Positions 1-6,397 of a stretch of 8,582 nucleotides of DNA are shown in pieces. Origin of the DNA: Treponema sp. GTDB lineage: Bacteria > Spirochaetota > Spirochaetia > Treponematales > Treponemataceae. Made by a program: the position numbers and the translations under genes. The stretch covers positions 1 through 8,582 of the forward strand of contig JALNVF010000133.1 in the NCBI GenBank assembly GCA_023231445.1, read 5' to 3'. Numbering within the stretch: the stretch's first letter is position 1; each line of letters begins with the position of its first letter. The notes under the pieces are model-generated. The model did no database searches. It had not been told where the DNA came from and saw only the letters and a list, made by a program, of their open reading frames with translations.

Positions 1-456
1 CATTTTGAAATTCATGGAGTATGTACGGACGTTTGGCGTAAGTGTATATGTATTAATTACATATGCATGATAATCGCCACCATTCAGCTGGATACGTACT
101 TCACATCCTTTAGGGGTAGTTGCACCTGCGGTGAAATTAAGCGTGTATTCTCCGCCCTGATAGAGCCGGAAACCGTCGTAATAGAATTGCACACCGTAAT
201 TGACATTTCCGGTCGATGACAGAGAGATGTCGGCCTGTTTACCGTTATATTGTGCCGATGCATTTCCACCTGAAAAATAAAAATTCCACCCTTTGTTCTG
301 TTTACTGAAATCGCCGTTTATGAGTTGATTTACACCCGTTTCCATCCAGATTTTCGGGCCTGTTTCTTTTTGTTGAAACGGCTGGAATTTAAATGAGCAT
401 ATAGTAAGTAAATACAACGTTGTAGCTGCCGATATAAAGAATTTATTTTTTTTCAT
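1..456 (-). CDS. Exported protein with N-terminal CBM4/9-like carbohydrate-binding domain (partial)
   Basis: The minus-strand frame is open from an ATG at 456-454 to the window edge, giving 152 residues with the C-terminus missing. The start MKKNKFFISAATTLYLLTIC is basic and then hydrophobic, so it is an export signal. Cys20 after LLTI could be a loose spirochete-style lipobox, which would make this a lipoprotein; Ile at -1 is not canonical. Residues about 43-152 read like a CBM4/9 (CenC-type) domain: QLINGDFSKQNKGW at the front, a central FRLYQGGEYTLNFTAGA strand pair, then a VRIQLNG strand and a final RTYSMNFKM strand. Such modules bind beta-glucans, xylan or cellulose and usually sit beside a glycoside hydrolase domain. 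The catalytic part, if any, lies outside the window, so the enzyme class is unknown. An ATG four bases upstream (460-458) hits a stop after five codons and is not the start. A GGGG at 467-464 lies seven bases before the chosen ATG. Confidence 0.8.
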   Translation of the reverse strand, partial: MKKNKFFISAATTLYLLTICSFKFQPFQQKETGPKIWMETGVNQLINGDFSKQNKGWNFYFSGGNASAQYNGKQADISLSSTGNVNYGVQFYYDGFRLYQGGEYTLNFTAGATTPKGCEVRIQLNGGDYHAYVINTYTLTPNVRTYSMNFKM

Positions 457-474
457 TCATAGACCCCATTTTAT

Positions 475-504
475 AGTATATCATAACTACTGAAAAACTG
501 TACA
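475..504 (-). promoter_or_regulatory. Candidate sigma70-type promoter of the CBM4/9 gene
   Basis: Read on the minus strand, TGTACA (504-499, four of six matches to the -35 consensus) is followed after 18 bases by TATACT (480-475, five of six to the -10 consensus). Transcription would begin about 10-15 bases before the ATG at 456, leaving room for the GGGG ribosome-binding site. The boxes are seen; promoter function is inferred. Confidence 0.4.
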
Positions 505-527
505 TAAAATAATGAAAAAGATACAAT
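499..527 (+). promoter_or_regulatory. Candidate promoter of the slyX operon
   Basis: On the plus strand TGTACA (499-504) is followed after 17 bases by TACAAT (522-527, five of six to the -10 consensus). Transcription would start around 533-535, almost at the slyX ATG, so the message would be nearly leaderless. This agrees with the lack of a clear purine-rich ribosome-binding site before slyX. A competing -10 is TATAGT at 472-477, which would give a leader of about 50 bases. Confidence 0.35.
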
Positions 528-536
528 AACAGAATA

Positions 537-746
537 ATGGATAAAGAAACTGAATGTCGTATAATTACGTTAGAAACAAAACTTGCTTATCTTGAAGACT
601 TTGTCAGGCAACTGCAGGAAATGTCTGTGGCGCAGACGAAGCAGATTGATATTCTGAAGCAGGAAAATAAGCTTATGTCGGGAAGACTGCAGGATTTATC
701 TGACAGTCTTGAGGAAATTCCTAACAGAAAGCCTCCGCATTATTAA
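537..746 (+). CDS. slyX: SlyX family protein
   Basis: A 69-residue protein, the normal size for SlyX. It is nearly all one amphipathic helix with heptad-like spacing of Leu, Ile and Val (residues about 8-60, from IITLETKLAYLEDFVRQLQE onward), which predicts a coiled coil. It ends in KPPHY, the short Pro-Pro-His-Tyr tail typical of the family. SlyX proteins are small, probably cytoplasmic, and their function is not established; the name comes from its position beside slyD in Escherichia coli. The start at 537 has only a weak AG-containing stretch before it, consistent with a leaderless or very short 5' end. The pseudouridine synthase gene starts 31 bases after its stop, so the two are probably co-transcribed. 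There is no slyD-like gene in the window. Confidence 0.88.
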   Translation: MDKETECRIITLETKLAYLEDFVRQLQEMSVAQTKQIDILKQENKLMSGRLQDLSDSLEEIPNRKPPHY

Positions 747-766
747 ACCGGTATATGAATGCTAAT

Positions 767-772
767 AAAGGA
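767..772 (+). promoter_or_regulatory. Ribosome-binding site of the pseudouridine synthase gene
   Basis: AAAGGA ends five bases before the ATG at 778 and supports that start. Confidence 0.55.
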
Positions 773-777
773 ATAGT

Positions 778-1776
778 ATGGAAAAAGCCAGCACACAATA
801 TAAACGGGAACATAAACCGGATTTTGGTCATGAAAAAATTGAAATTCTATATGAAGATGAATCAATCGTAGTAATCAACAAACCGACAGGGATGCTTTCT
901 GTCCCGTATCCTGGTAGTCATGCTCGTACTGCTGTTGCAGTATTGGAACAGCTTATGCGGAAAAACGGAACATATGCAGCAGGACACCGTCCTTTTGTTG
1001 TTCACCGTCTTGACCGGGATACATCTGGTGTGATGATGTTTGCAATGACAGAGCAAGTCCAGCGGAAAATAATGAATACATGGCAGACTATGGTAACTGA
1101 ACGATTATATCGTGCTGTAGCGGAGAATCCCCTTAACGGACTGCTTCCCGATTACGGAATAATAGATAATCCTCTGGCATATAATGCGTATAATGTGGGT
1201 TTTGTTCCCCAAATAGGAGAGAAGCCGTCTGAAAATACGTACCATGTAAAAAAAACTGGCAGGGAAATGTCAATTTATGAACGCCATCTTGACCATTCCG
1301 GTGGTAATGTGAAATTCAGGACTGTCGAAGCACGTACTCATTTTAAAGTATTGGAACGAGGGCCGACTCATACTTTATTTGAACTTAGTCTTGATACCGG
1401 AAAGAAAAATCAGATACGTGCTCATCTTGCTTCAAAAGGATATCCGCTGGCAGGAGATGAGAATTATCGTGCACAGACAGATCCGTTCGGCAGACTTGCA
1501 CTTCATGCGCGGACGTTGGAATTTATTCATCCGGAAACCGGCAGACATATGAAGTTTGAAATGCCTGAACCTGCAGAATGGCTGGAATATGTGAAAAAAG
1601 GCGATTTGCATCCTGCTGTACCGGTCTGGCAGAAAGAATTTGACAAAAAGCATACTGCCGGAAAACGGTATGTTTACAGTGAAACAAAACAGGAACAGAA
1701 AGATCATGTGAGCGGCAGAAAACTTGCACATATGAGTTTTATGGATCGCGGTAAAATATACAGAAGTAAAAAATAA
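778..1776 (+). CDS. RluA-family RNA pseudouridine synthase
   Basis: A 332-residue enzyme predicted to convert uridine to pseudouridine in rRNA or tRNA. Landmarks in order: ILYEDESIVVINKPTGMLS (residues about 23-41) is the first conserved strand pair of the RluA catalytic domain; HRLDRDTSG (76-84) is the hallmark motif, with Asp79 the catalytic aspartate; GKKNQIRAHL and GYPLAGDENY (208-230) form the conserved RNA-binding and structural block. There is no N-terminal S4 domain, as in RluA rather than RluC or RluD, so the RNA target cannot be assigned. Two departures from a minimal RluA stand out: an insertion of roughly 40-50 residues between YRAVAENP and the EARTHFKV strand (about 120-185), and a basic C-terminal tail from about 283 (WQKEFDKKHTAGKRYVY to the final RSKK). 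The gene lies between slyX and the large peptidase gene with gaps of 31 and 28 bases, so an operon is likely. Confidence 0.9.
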   Translation: MEKASTQYKREHKPDFGHEKIEILYEDESIVVINKPTGMLSVPYPGSHARTAVAVLEQLMRKNGTYAAGHRPFVVHRLDRDTSGVMMFAMTEQVQRKIMNTWQTMVTERLYRAVAENPLNGLLPDYGIIDNPLAYNAYNVGFVPQIGEKPSENTYHVKKTGREMSIYERHLDHSGGNVKFRTVEARTHFKVLERGPTHTLFELSLDTGKKNQIRAHLASKGYPLAGDENYRAQTDPFGRLALHARTLEFIHPETGRHMKFEMPEPAEWLEYVKKGDLHPAVPVWQKEFDKKHTAGKRYVYSETKQEQKDHVSGRKLAHMSFMDRGKIYRSKK

Positions 1777-1792
1777 TTATTAATAGTTTGAT

Positions 1793-1797
1793 GGGGA
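1793..1797 (+). promoter_or_regulatory. Ribosome-binding site that fixes the peptidase start at 1805
   Basis: GGGGA ends seven bases before the ATG at 1805-1807. The in-frame TTG at 1799 lies only one base beyond it and is too close to use, so the ATG two codons later is preferred. The resulting N-terminus, MKKLF, is a typical signal-peptide start. Confidence 0.55.
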
Positions 1798-1804
1798 TTT
1801 GTTT

Positions 1805-4795
1805 ATGAAAAAATTGTTTATAAGCTCTTTATTAGCTCTTTTTATCTGTTTGTCTGTTTTTGCTGCTGATGGTGTTATGTCCGGAGAAAAAAATATAAAA
1901 GTAGTACAAACCGAATGGTTTGATATTATCTACCCGGTAGATTCTGAACGCTCTGCGGCTCTCTTGGCGGAAAAAGCTGATGGTGTTTATAAAGATATCT
2001 GCTCTGCGCTTGGAGTGGAACAGTGGGCTCGTTTTCCTGTCGTTCTAACTCCCGCACAGGACGAGTTTAACGCATATTTTACGTCGACATTTTATAATCA
2101 TATTGTCTTGTACGATACGTCCGAAACGGAAGATATGGCGGTGTTTTCCGATACACTGTTGTCAACTTTTCGCCATGAGCTGACGCATGCGGTTACTTAC
2201 AATATGAAAAACAAATTCTGGCGGACAATTGGGTCTGTCTTCGGAGATACTATCAATCCCGGATGGCTCATTATGACAAGCTCTCATGCAGAAGGTGCAG
2301 CAGTTACTTCGGAAAGTATGAGTGGCGAAGGACGTTTGAATGATTCTTACAGTGCCCAGATGGTTCGTCAGGCAAAAATTGAGGGAACCTTTCCCGGATA
2401 TGCCGATATATACGGAGCACACGATAAATATCCCGGCAACCAGAATTATTATTTCGGAAGTGCGTTTGATTTATGGCTTCAGAAAACTTACGGTATGGAA
2501 AAATATGCACAGTTCTGGTATAAATGTGTAAATTTTCAGACAATTCATCAGTCGCTTGCTTTTAAATCGGTATACGGGCTTCCGGTGAAAGATGCGTGGA
2601 AACAATTTGAAGATTCTGTTGTAGTACCGGATATTCCGCCGGATCCACTTGAAAATGACGGATATGCAGATTTCTTTTCAGCAACGGCAGTGCGGTCTCG
2701 TGAAAACAGCAGGGGGTCTTTATACACTTCGTTGTCTGAATGTAATGGAGGAGCAGCTTACTGCGATGATTACAGCAGCAGCTGTTTTTTTTCAAAATGG
2801 GATGAGAAAAAGAAACAGTATGCAAAAGGCCGGAAACTATTTACTGTTTTGAATATGAATCGTGCTGTTCTTTCGACCGAAGGAAAATATGCGGCGGTAA
2901 GTCTGACAAGTGAAAATCATGCAGTTCCGAAGAACGAAGTAAGGATATATAGCCTGCACAGCCACAGCTGGTATTTATTGAATGAAACAGGATTTCGTGA
3001 TGCTGCAATTATTACAAATCGTGGAAGAGTATATCTTGCTGCTGTAAAAACAAAGTCTCAGAATACGTCACTCTGTATTTATGCGCTTACTGAAAATGCA
3101 GCAGGAACGCGTATCCGTGGGGCTGAATTGTTTGCAGAGATTCCGTTCCCTTCTGGTGACGTTCCGTTTTCACTTGCAGACGGAGGAAACGGTTCTGTTG
3201 TATATATATATAAAAGCGGCATGAACTGGTCAATATGTTTTTATTCGATTACGGACGGTACAACGGTAGAATATAAGGCACCGGTAGACCACATGGTTAT
3301 CAGAAATATTTCATCGGCAGATACGAACGACGGAACAAATGTATATACATTTTCGTGGTCAAAGCCTGGTTCTATGCCGCGTTTCGGAGAACTTTGTATT
3401 GTATCTGGGCGTGATGCATCAATGAGACTGCAGTCTGACGATATATCGGGAGGTGTGTATTGTCCTGTTACTCTAAGAACAGGACGCATTTTATATTCAG
3501 GAAAATTTTTTCGTGACTGGCGTCTTCTTACTGTTAATCAGCAGAAAATACGATTCGATTCCTTTGTTGTGCATAATGATGCAAATCGTGCTGTCTCAGC
3601 CGGTGACATAGTTGCTGCAAATGCTGACGGAGGTTCTGCAACCGGAAATATACCGATAGAATATCCGCAGCTTAAGGGTGCAGAAGAATATAAACCGTTT
3701 GATTATTACCGGCGCGGGATATTTTTACCGTTCAGCGATAACGAGACATATACCTATGAAGATGGAGAATTTAAGACAATTCCGCTTTTGTGTGGTATCA
3801 CATATGCATCGTCAAATCCGTGGACATCCGGTATAGTAGAAATATCAACCGGCTATAATCCATTAACAAACAGTGGTGCAGTAAAAACATATTTTAAGAG
3901 CGGAACGGCGACATCATTGTTTAATTATGCACTATATAATCAGGTCGAATTTGACCGTTCCGGATATAAGCAGACGATGAATATTCTGCAGCTGTCATCC
4001 GAAATTCCTGTCGGTTGTATTTCATATATTACATTCGGAAATACGACTGAAATTTTTGAGGGAAAGCAAAGTCTTGCAGAAATTTCAAGAGATACGTTTG
4101 ATTCGAAATCCATTTTTGGTTGTCTTGAAGGTGATGATATAACCGCACGGTTTATCGGTCTGAATGAATTTTCTGCCGGATATACAAATATTCATAAAAC
4201 AGGTCCGGGAACATATGAACAGGGAGGTTTTTCTGTTACTGCTTCGTATCATACATCATACACTGCCGTGGCAGGTAATGTGCCGTCGTGGAATAATCTT
4301 TACCAGAATATCTCGCCGGATCTTGTTGTTAAGCTGCCTTTTCTCCTACCGTATGTGTGCCTCTGCGGATATACATACAACTTTCCATTTAAGATAGAAT
4401 CTTCGCTGTTTCCTGTAGAATCAGTTTTTCTTAATAACACGGGAACTATTATATTATTTGCGGGGGAAGTACAAAAAGCAGTTCCTTTTTGTACGCTGCT
4501 GTATATAAGCCGGTATCGTTTTTCGGCAGAATATACAGGTGCATTTAAATATAACGATGGCAGTTCATGGGATTTTTTCAATACACCGGGACTTACAGAA
4601 CAGATGTTTTCCGGTAATATGAACTATTATGATTCTTTCGGTTTACAGGCAGTTTTAACAATGATTCCGAATATTGGATATCTGGCTTCGGCGAATACGT
4701 CATTCAATCTTAGTGCAGAACTGAAGTATCGTATCCGCAGAACTGTCAGTCAGAATCCTTTTATTTTTACAATAAAATTTAATGTCCTATATTAA
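1805..4795 (+). CDS. Exported gluzincin-like metallopeptidase / beta-propeller / outer-membrane beta-barrel protein
   Basis: A 996-residue exported protein. Residues 1-21 (MKKLFISSLLALFICLSVFA) form a signal peptide with a likely cut before ADG. Residues about 30-275 resemble the peptidase-MA-like group of zinc metallopeptidases: a strand ending YNHIVLYDT, then HELTH (124-128; His124 and His128 as zinc ligands, Glu125 catalytic), then EGAAVTSE, whose Glu163 is the probable third ligand, then GRLNDSY and YYFGSAFDLWLQKTYG. Residues about 285-600 are short strands with repeated signals such as KYAAVSL, VRIYSL, RVYLAAV and GRILYSG, consistent with a WD40/TolB-like propeller. From about 630 the chain is rich in Gly, Tyr, Ser and Phe in alternating strands and ends FIFTIKFNVLY, with a terminal aromatic residue as in outer-membrane barrels. 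I recall the same three-part order in other diderm bacteria. The substrate is unknown. The peptidase assignment is fairly secure; propeller and barrel are inferred from pattern. A T-tract hairpin follows the stop. Confidence 0.75.
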   Translation: MKKLFISSLLALFICLSVFAADGVMSGEKNIKVVQTEWFDIIYPVDSERSAALLAEKADGVYKDICSALGVEQWARFPVVLTPAQDEFNAYFTSTFYNHIVLYDTSETEDMAVFSDTLLSTFRHELTHAVTYNMKNKFWRTIGSVFGDTINPGWLIMTSSHAEGAAVTSESMSGEGRLNDSYSAQMVRQAKIEGTFPGYADIYGAHDKYPGNQNYYFGSAFDLWLQKTYGMEKYAQFWYKCVNFQTIHQSLAFKSVYGLPVKDAWKQFEDSVVVPDIPPDPLENDGYADFFSATAVRSRENSRGSLYTSLSECNGGAAYCDDYSSSCFFSKWDEKKKQYAKGRKLFTVLNMNRAVLSTEGKYAAVSLTSENHAVPKNEVRIYSLHSHSWYLLNETGFRDAAIITNRGRVYLAAVKTKSQNTSLCIYALTENAAGTRIRGAELFAEIPFPSGDVPFSLADGGNGSVVYIYKSGMNWSICFYSITDGTTVEYKAPVDHMVIRNISSADTNDGTNVYTFSWSKPGSMPRFGELCIVSGRDASMRLQSDDISGGVYCPVTLRTGRILYSGKFFRDWRLLTVNQQKIRFDSFVVHNDANRAVSAGDIVAANADGGSATGNIPIEYPQLKGAEEYKPFDYYRRGIFLPFSDNETYTYEDGEFKTIPLLCGITYASSNPWTSGIVEISTGYNPLTNSGAVKTYFKSGTATSLFNYALYNQVEFDRSGYKQTMNILQLSSEIPVGCISYITFGNTTEIFEGKQSLAEISRDTFDSKSIFGCLEGDDITARFIGLNEFSAGYTNIHKTGPGTYEQGGFSVTASYHTSYTAVAGNVPSWNNLYQNISPDLVVKLPFLLPYVCLCGYTYNFPFKIESSLFPVESVFLNNTGTIILFAGEVQKAVPFCTLLYISRYRFSAEYTGAFKYNDGSSWDFFNTPGLTEQMFSGNMNYYDSFGLQAVLTMIPNIGYLASANTSFNLSAELKYRIRRTVSQNPFIFTIKFNVLY

Positions 4796-4803
4796 TTATC
4801 GCC

Positions 4804-4831
4804 GGAGAGCCCCTTATGCTCCCACTTTTTT
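4804..4831 (+). terminator. Rho-independent-type terminator after the slyX operon
   Basis: GAGC (4807-4810) pairs with GCTC (4818-4821) across a seven-base loop. The stem extends by two GC pairs (4804-4805 with 4822-4823) if A4806 bulges out. A run of six T (4826-4831) follows two bases later. It lies 9 bases beyond the stop of the large peptidase gene. A second possible stem, CCCAC (4821-4825) with GTGGG (4836-4840), overlaps it and could help stop the convergent aminopeptidase transcript, but on that strand no T-run follows. Confidence 0.5.
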
Positions 4832-4848
4832 CTGTGTGGGGCGTAATT

Positions 4849-6195
4849 TTACAATGTCAGAAATGCTTTATATCCGTTGTATGCCTGAAGAATATCTTCC
4901 TTGTTTGTAATTTCCCACGGAGCATGCATGCTCAGTACGGAAACCCCGGCATCAAGCACATTCATACCGTATTTTGCAGCCAGATATGCAATGGTTCCGC
5001 CTCCGCCCTGATCAACTTTTCCGAGTTCTGCCATCTGGAAAGTAACATTATTTTTTGTCATTATGTCCCGGATTTTTGCAATAAACTCAGGATTAGCGTC
5101 GCTTGCAGATGATTTCCCGCGGCTGCCGGTATACTTGTTGAATACGAGACCACCGCCGAGAAACGATGCATTGTCCTTGTCGTACAAGCCGCTGTTCATG
5201 GGATCGTATGCGGCATTTACATCACTTGACAGCATTATGGAATTTTCCAGACATCTGCGTAAAGTAAGTTCATTGTATCCTTCGGGCATACGTGCAATAA
5301 TTTCAGCAACGGCGTTTTCAAGCAGATGCGATCCCATTCCAGTCGCCCCGACACTGCCTATTTCTTCTTTATCTACGCAGATGCAGCAGTTGGTGCGTAA
5401 TGAGGCTTTACTGTCGAATAAAGCCTGTGCCGACGTATATGCACAGGAACGATCGTCCTGTCCATAGGCAAGAATAAGCGATCGGTCTAATCCACAATCA
5501 CGGGCACTCCCAGCCGGGACGATTTCCAGTTCTGCCGAACAAAAATCTTCCTCATCAATACCATATGTTTCTTTGAGTAATTTGAGAACTTCCTTTTTGC
5601 ATTTATCTTTGTCTTTATTTTTTGTATCCTTTAAACTGTCGCTTTTTGAAGGTTTTTCTGAACCGAAAACGATATCAAGATTTTCACCGGGAATAAAATC
5701 TGACGCTTTATCCTTGAGCTGATCCTGCGCAAGATGCGGAAGAATGTCTGAAATACAGAAGACGGGATCTGCCGGATCTTCTCCGATTTTTATTTCGACT
5801 GTTGTACCGTCTGTTTTACAGGCTACACCGTGAACCGCAAGGGGAAGTGTTACCCACTGGTATTTTTTTATACCGCCGTAATAGTGTGTATTTAAATATA
5901 CGACAAAATCCTTCTCATACAATGGATTCTGTTTTACATCAAGGCGTGGTGAATCGATATGAGCGCCGAGAATATTCATTCCTGAGTTGAGTCTTCCGGT
6001 ACCGATTTCGAAGAGCATAATTGTTTTATTCATTTTTTGTATGTAGACTTTATCGCCCGGTCTTAAGATTGTATAAGCAGCAATATCTTTATATCCATGC
6101 TGTTCTGCCTGAATGGTAAGTTCTTTTACACATTCACGCTCTGTTTTTCCGTTGTTTAAAAAGTTCTTGTAGTTTACTATAAATTGTTCATTCAT
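4849..6195 (-). CDS. M18 family aspartyl/leucyl-type metalloaminopeptidase
   Basis: A 448-residue enzyme of the M18 (aminopeptidase I) family, a cytosolic dizinc exopeptidase that removes N-terminal residues from peptides; its main role is peptide recycling. All ligand motifs are present, numbered from the ATG at 6195: GAHIDSPRLDVK with His79; YGQDDRSCA with bridging Asp247; VDKEEIGSVGATG with the catalytic and ligand pair Glu277-Glu278; SSDVNAAYDP with Asp325; SMHAPWEI with His424. Length is normal for the family. A Lys/Asp-rich stretch (about 182-202) falls where M18 enzymes vary. The frame extends upstream to a TTG at 6228, but the ATG at 6195 has GGGAT five bases before it and gives the family-like start MNEQFIVNYKNFL, so it is chosen. 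The gene converges on the peptidase gene, with 53 bases between the stops, and diverges from the 247-residue protein gene. Substrate preference (acidic or broad) cannot be read from the sequence. Confidence 0.92.
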   Translation of the reverse strand: MNEQFIVNYKNFLNNGKTERECVKELTIQAEQHGYKDIAAYTILRPGDKVYIQKMNKTIMLFEIGTGRLNSGMNILGAHIDSPRLDVKQNPLYEKDFVVYLNTHYYGGIKKYQWVTLPLAVHGVACKTDGTTVEIKIGEDPADPVFCISDILPHLAQDQLKDKASDFIPGENLDIVFGSEKPSKSDSLKDTKNKDKDKCKKEVLKLLKETYGIDEEDFCSAELEIVPAGSARDCGLDRSLILAYGQDDRSCAYTSAQALFDSKASLRTNCCICVDKEEIGSVGATGMGSHLLENAVAEIIARMPEGYNELTLRRCLENSIMLSSDVNAAYDPMNSGLYDKDNASFLGGGLVFNKYTGSRGKSSASDANPEFIAKIRDIMTKNNVTFQMAELGKVDQGGGGTIAYLAAKYGMNVLDAGVSVLSMHAPWEITNKEDILQAYNGYKAFLTL

Positions 6196-6200
6196 ATCTG

Positions 6201-6205
6201 ATCCC
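6201..6205 (-). promoter_or_regulatory. Ribosome-binding site that fixes the aminopeptidase start at 6195
   Basis: On the minus strand GGGAT (6205-6201) lies five bases before the ATG at 6195-6193. The longer TTG-start version has only AT-rich sequence before it. Confidence 0.5.
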
Positions 6206-6215
6206 GAAATATATG

Positions 6216-6223
6216 ATTTTATA
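6216..6223 (-). promoter_or_regulatory. Possible -10 region of the aminopeptidase gene
   Basis: TATAAAAT on the minus strand lies about 20 bases before the ATG at 6195. It is inside a near-palindrome, TGATT TTAT AATCA (6214-6227). No good -35 hexamer sits at the usual distance, so this is weak. Confidence 0.2.
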
Positions 6224-6247
6224 ATCAAATATACTGCAAAAACAGTG

Positions 6248-6312
6248 ATTAGGACAGAGGCTCCTGATTTATATTGTGAGACACTTGTGGGAGTCAGCCA
6301 AGTTTAGCAAGT
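6248..6312. other. Intergenic inverted and direct repeats between divergent genes
   Basis: The roughly 200 bases between the aminopeptidase and the 247-residue protein gene hold no gene I can support. They contain a hairpin-capable pair, ATTAGGA (6248-6254) with TCCTGAT (6262-6268), seven pairs including one G-T and a seven-base loop. They also contain ACTTG (6283-6287) facing CAAGT (6299-6303), with a second CAAGT at 6308-6312. Arms this short can arise by chance in AT-rich DNA; they could be regulator sites for either neighbour. Confidence 0.3.
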
Positions 6313-6348
6313 ATAACCTTACTCTGGTAAAAAAATATTCATCTTTGC

Positions 6349-6378
6349 CTGTCAGGAGATTAATGGTTATTATATAAT
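6349..6378 (+). promoter_or_regulatory. Candidate promoter of the 247-residue protein gene
   Basis: A perfect TATAAT (6373-6378) lies 18 bases after CTGTCA (6349-6354, four of six to the -35 consensus). Transcription would start near 6385, about 13 bases before the GTG at 6398, and would just include the AGAAGG ribosome-binding site. Confidence 0.4.
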
Positions 6379-6397
6379 AGTAGAAGGTAACAAAAGA

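Noticed and set aside
84..269. 61-residue minus-strand ORF
   Set aside because: It is an out-of-frame shadow of the CBM4/9 gene, whose true frame is open from 456 to the edge with a recognisable domain.
1432..1731. 99-residue minus-strand ORF opposite the pseudouridine synthase
   Set aside because: It is antisense to conserved RluA motifs, has no ribosome-binding site and resembles no family.
1799..1804. TTG start two codons before the peptidase ATG
   Set aside because: It is too close to the GGGGA ribosome-binding site; the ATG at 1805 has proper spacing.
4816..5112. 98-residue plus-strand ORF starting in the terminator region
   Set aside because: It begins inside the terminator hairpin and runs antisense to the aminopeptidase C-terminus.
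5063..5467. 134-residue plus-strand ORF inside the aminopeptidase gene
   Set aside because: It is antisense to the conserved M18 motifs, and its residues show no family features.
6196..6228. Upstream TTG start adding 11 residues to the aminopeptidase
   Set aside because: It has no ribosome-binding site, and the extension covers the real site's GGGAT and the probable -10 region.
6363..6377. Mini-ORF of four codons (MVII) with AGGAG four bases upstream
   Set aside because: It overlaps the TATAAT box that is the best promoter for the next gene, so it would lie outside the transcript; four codons could also arise by chance.
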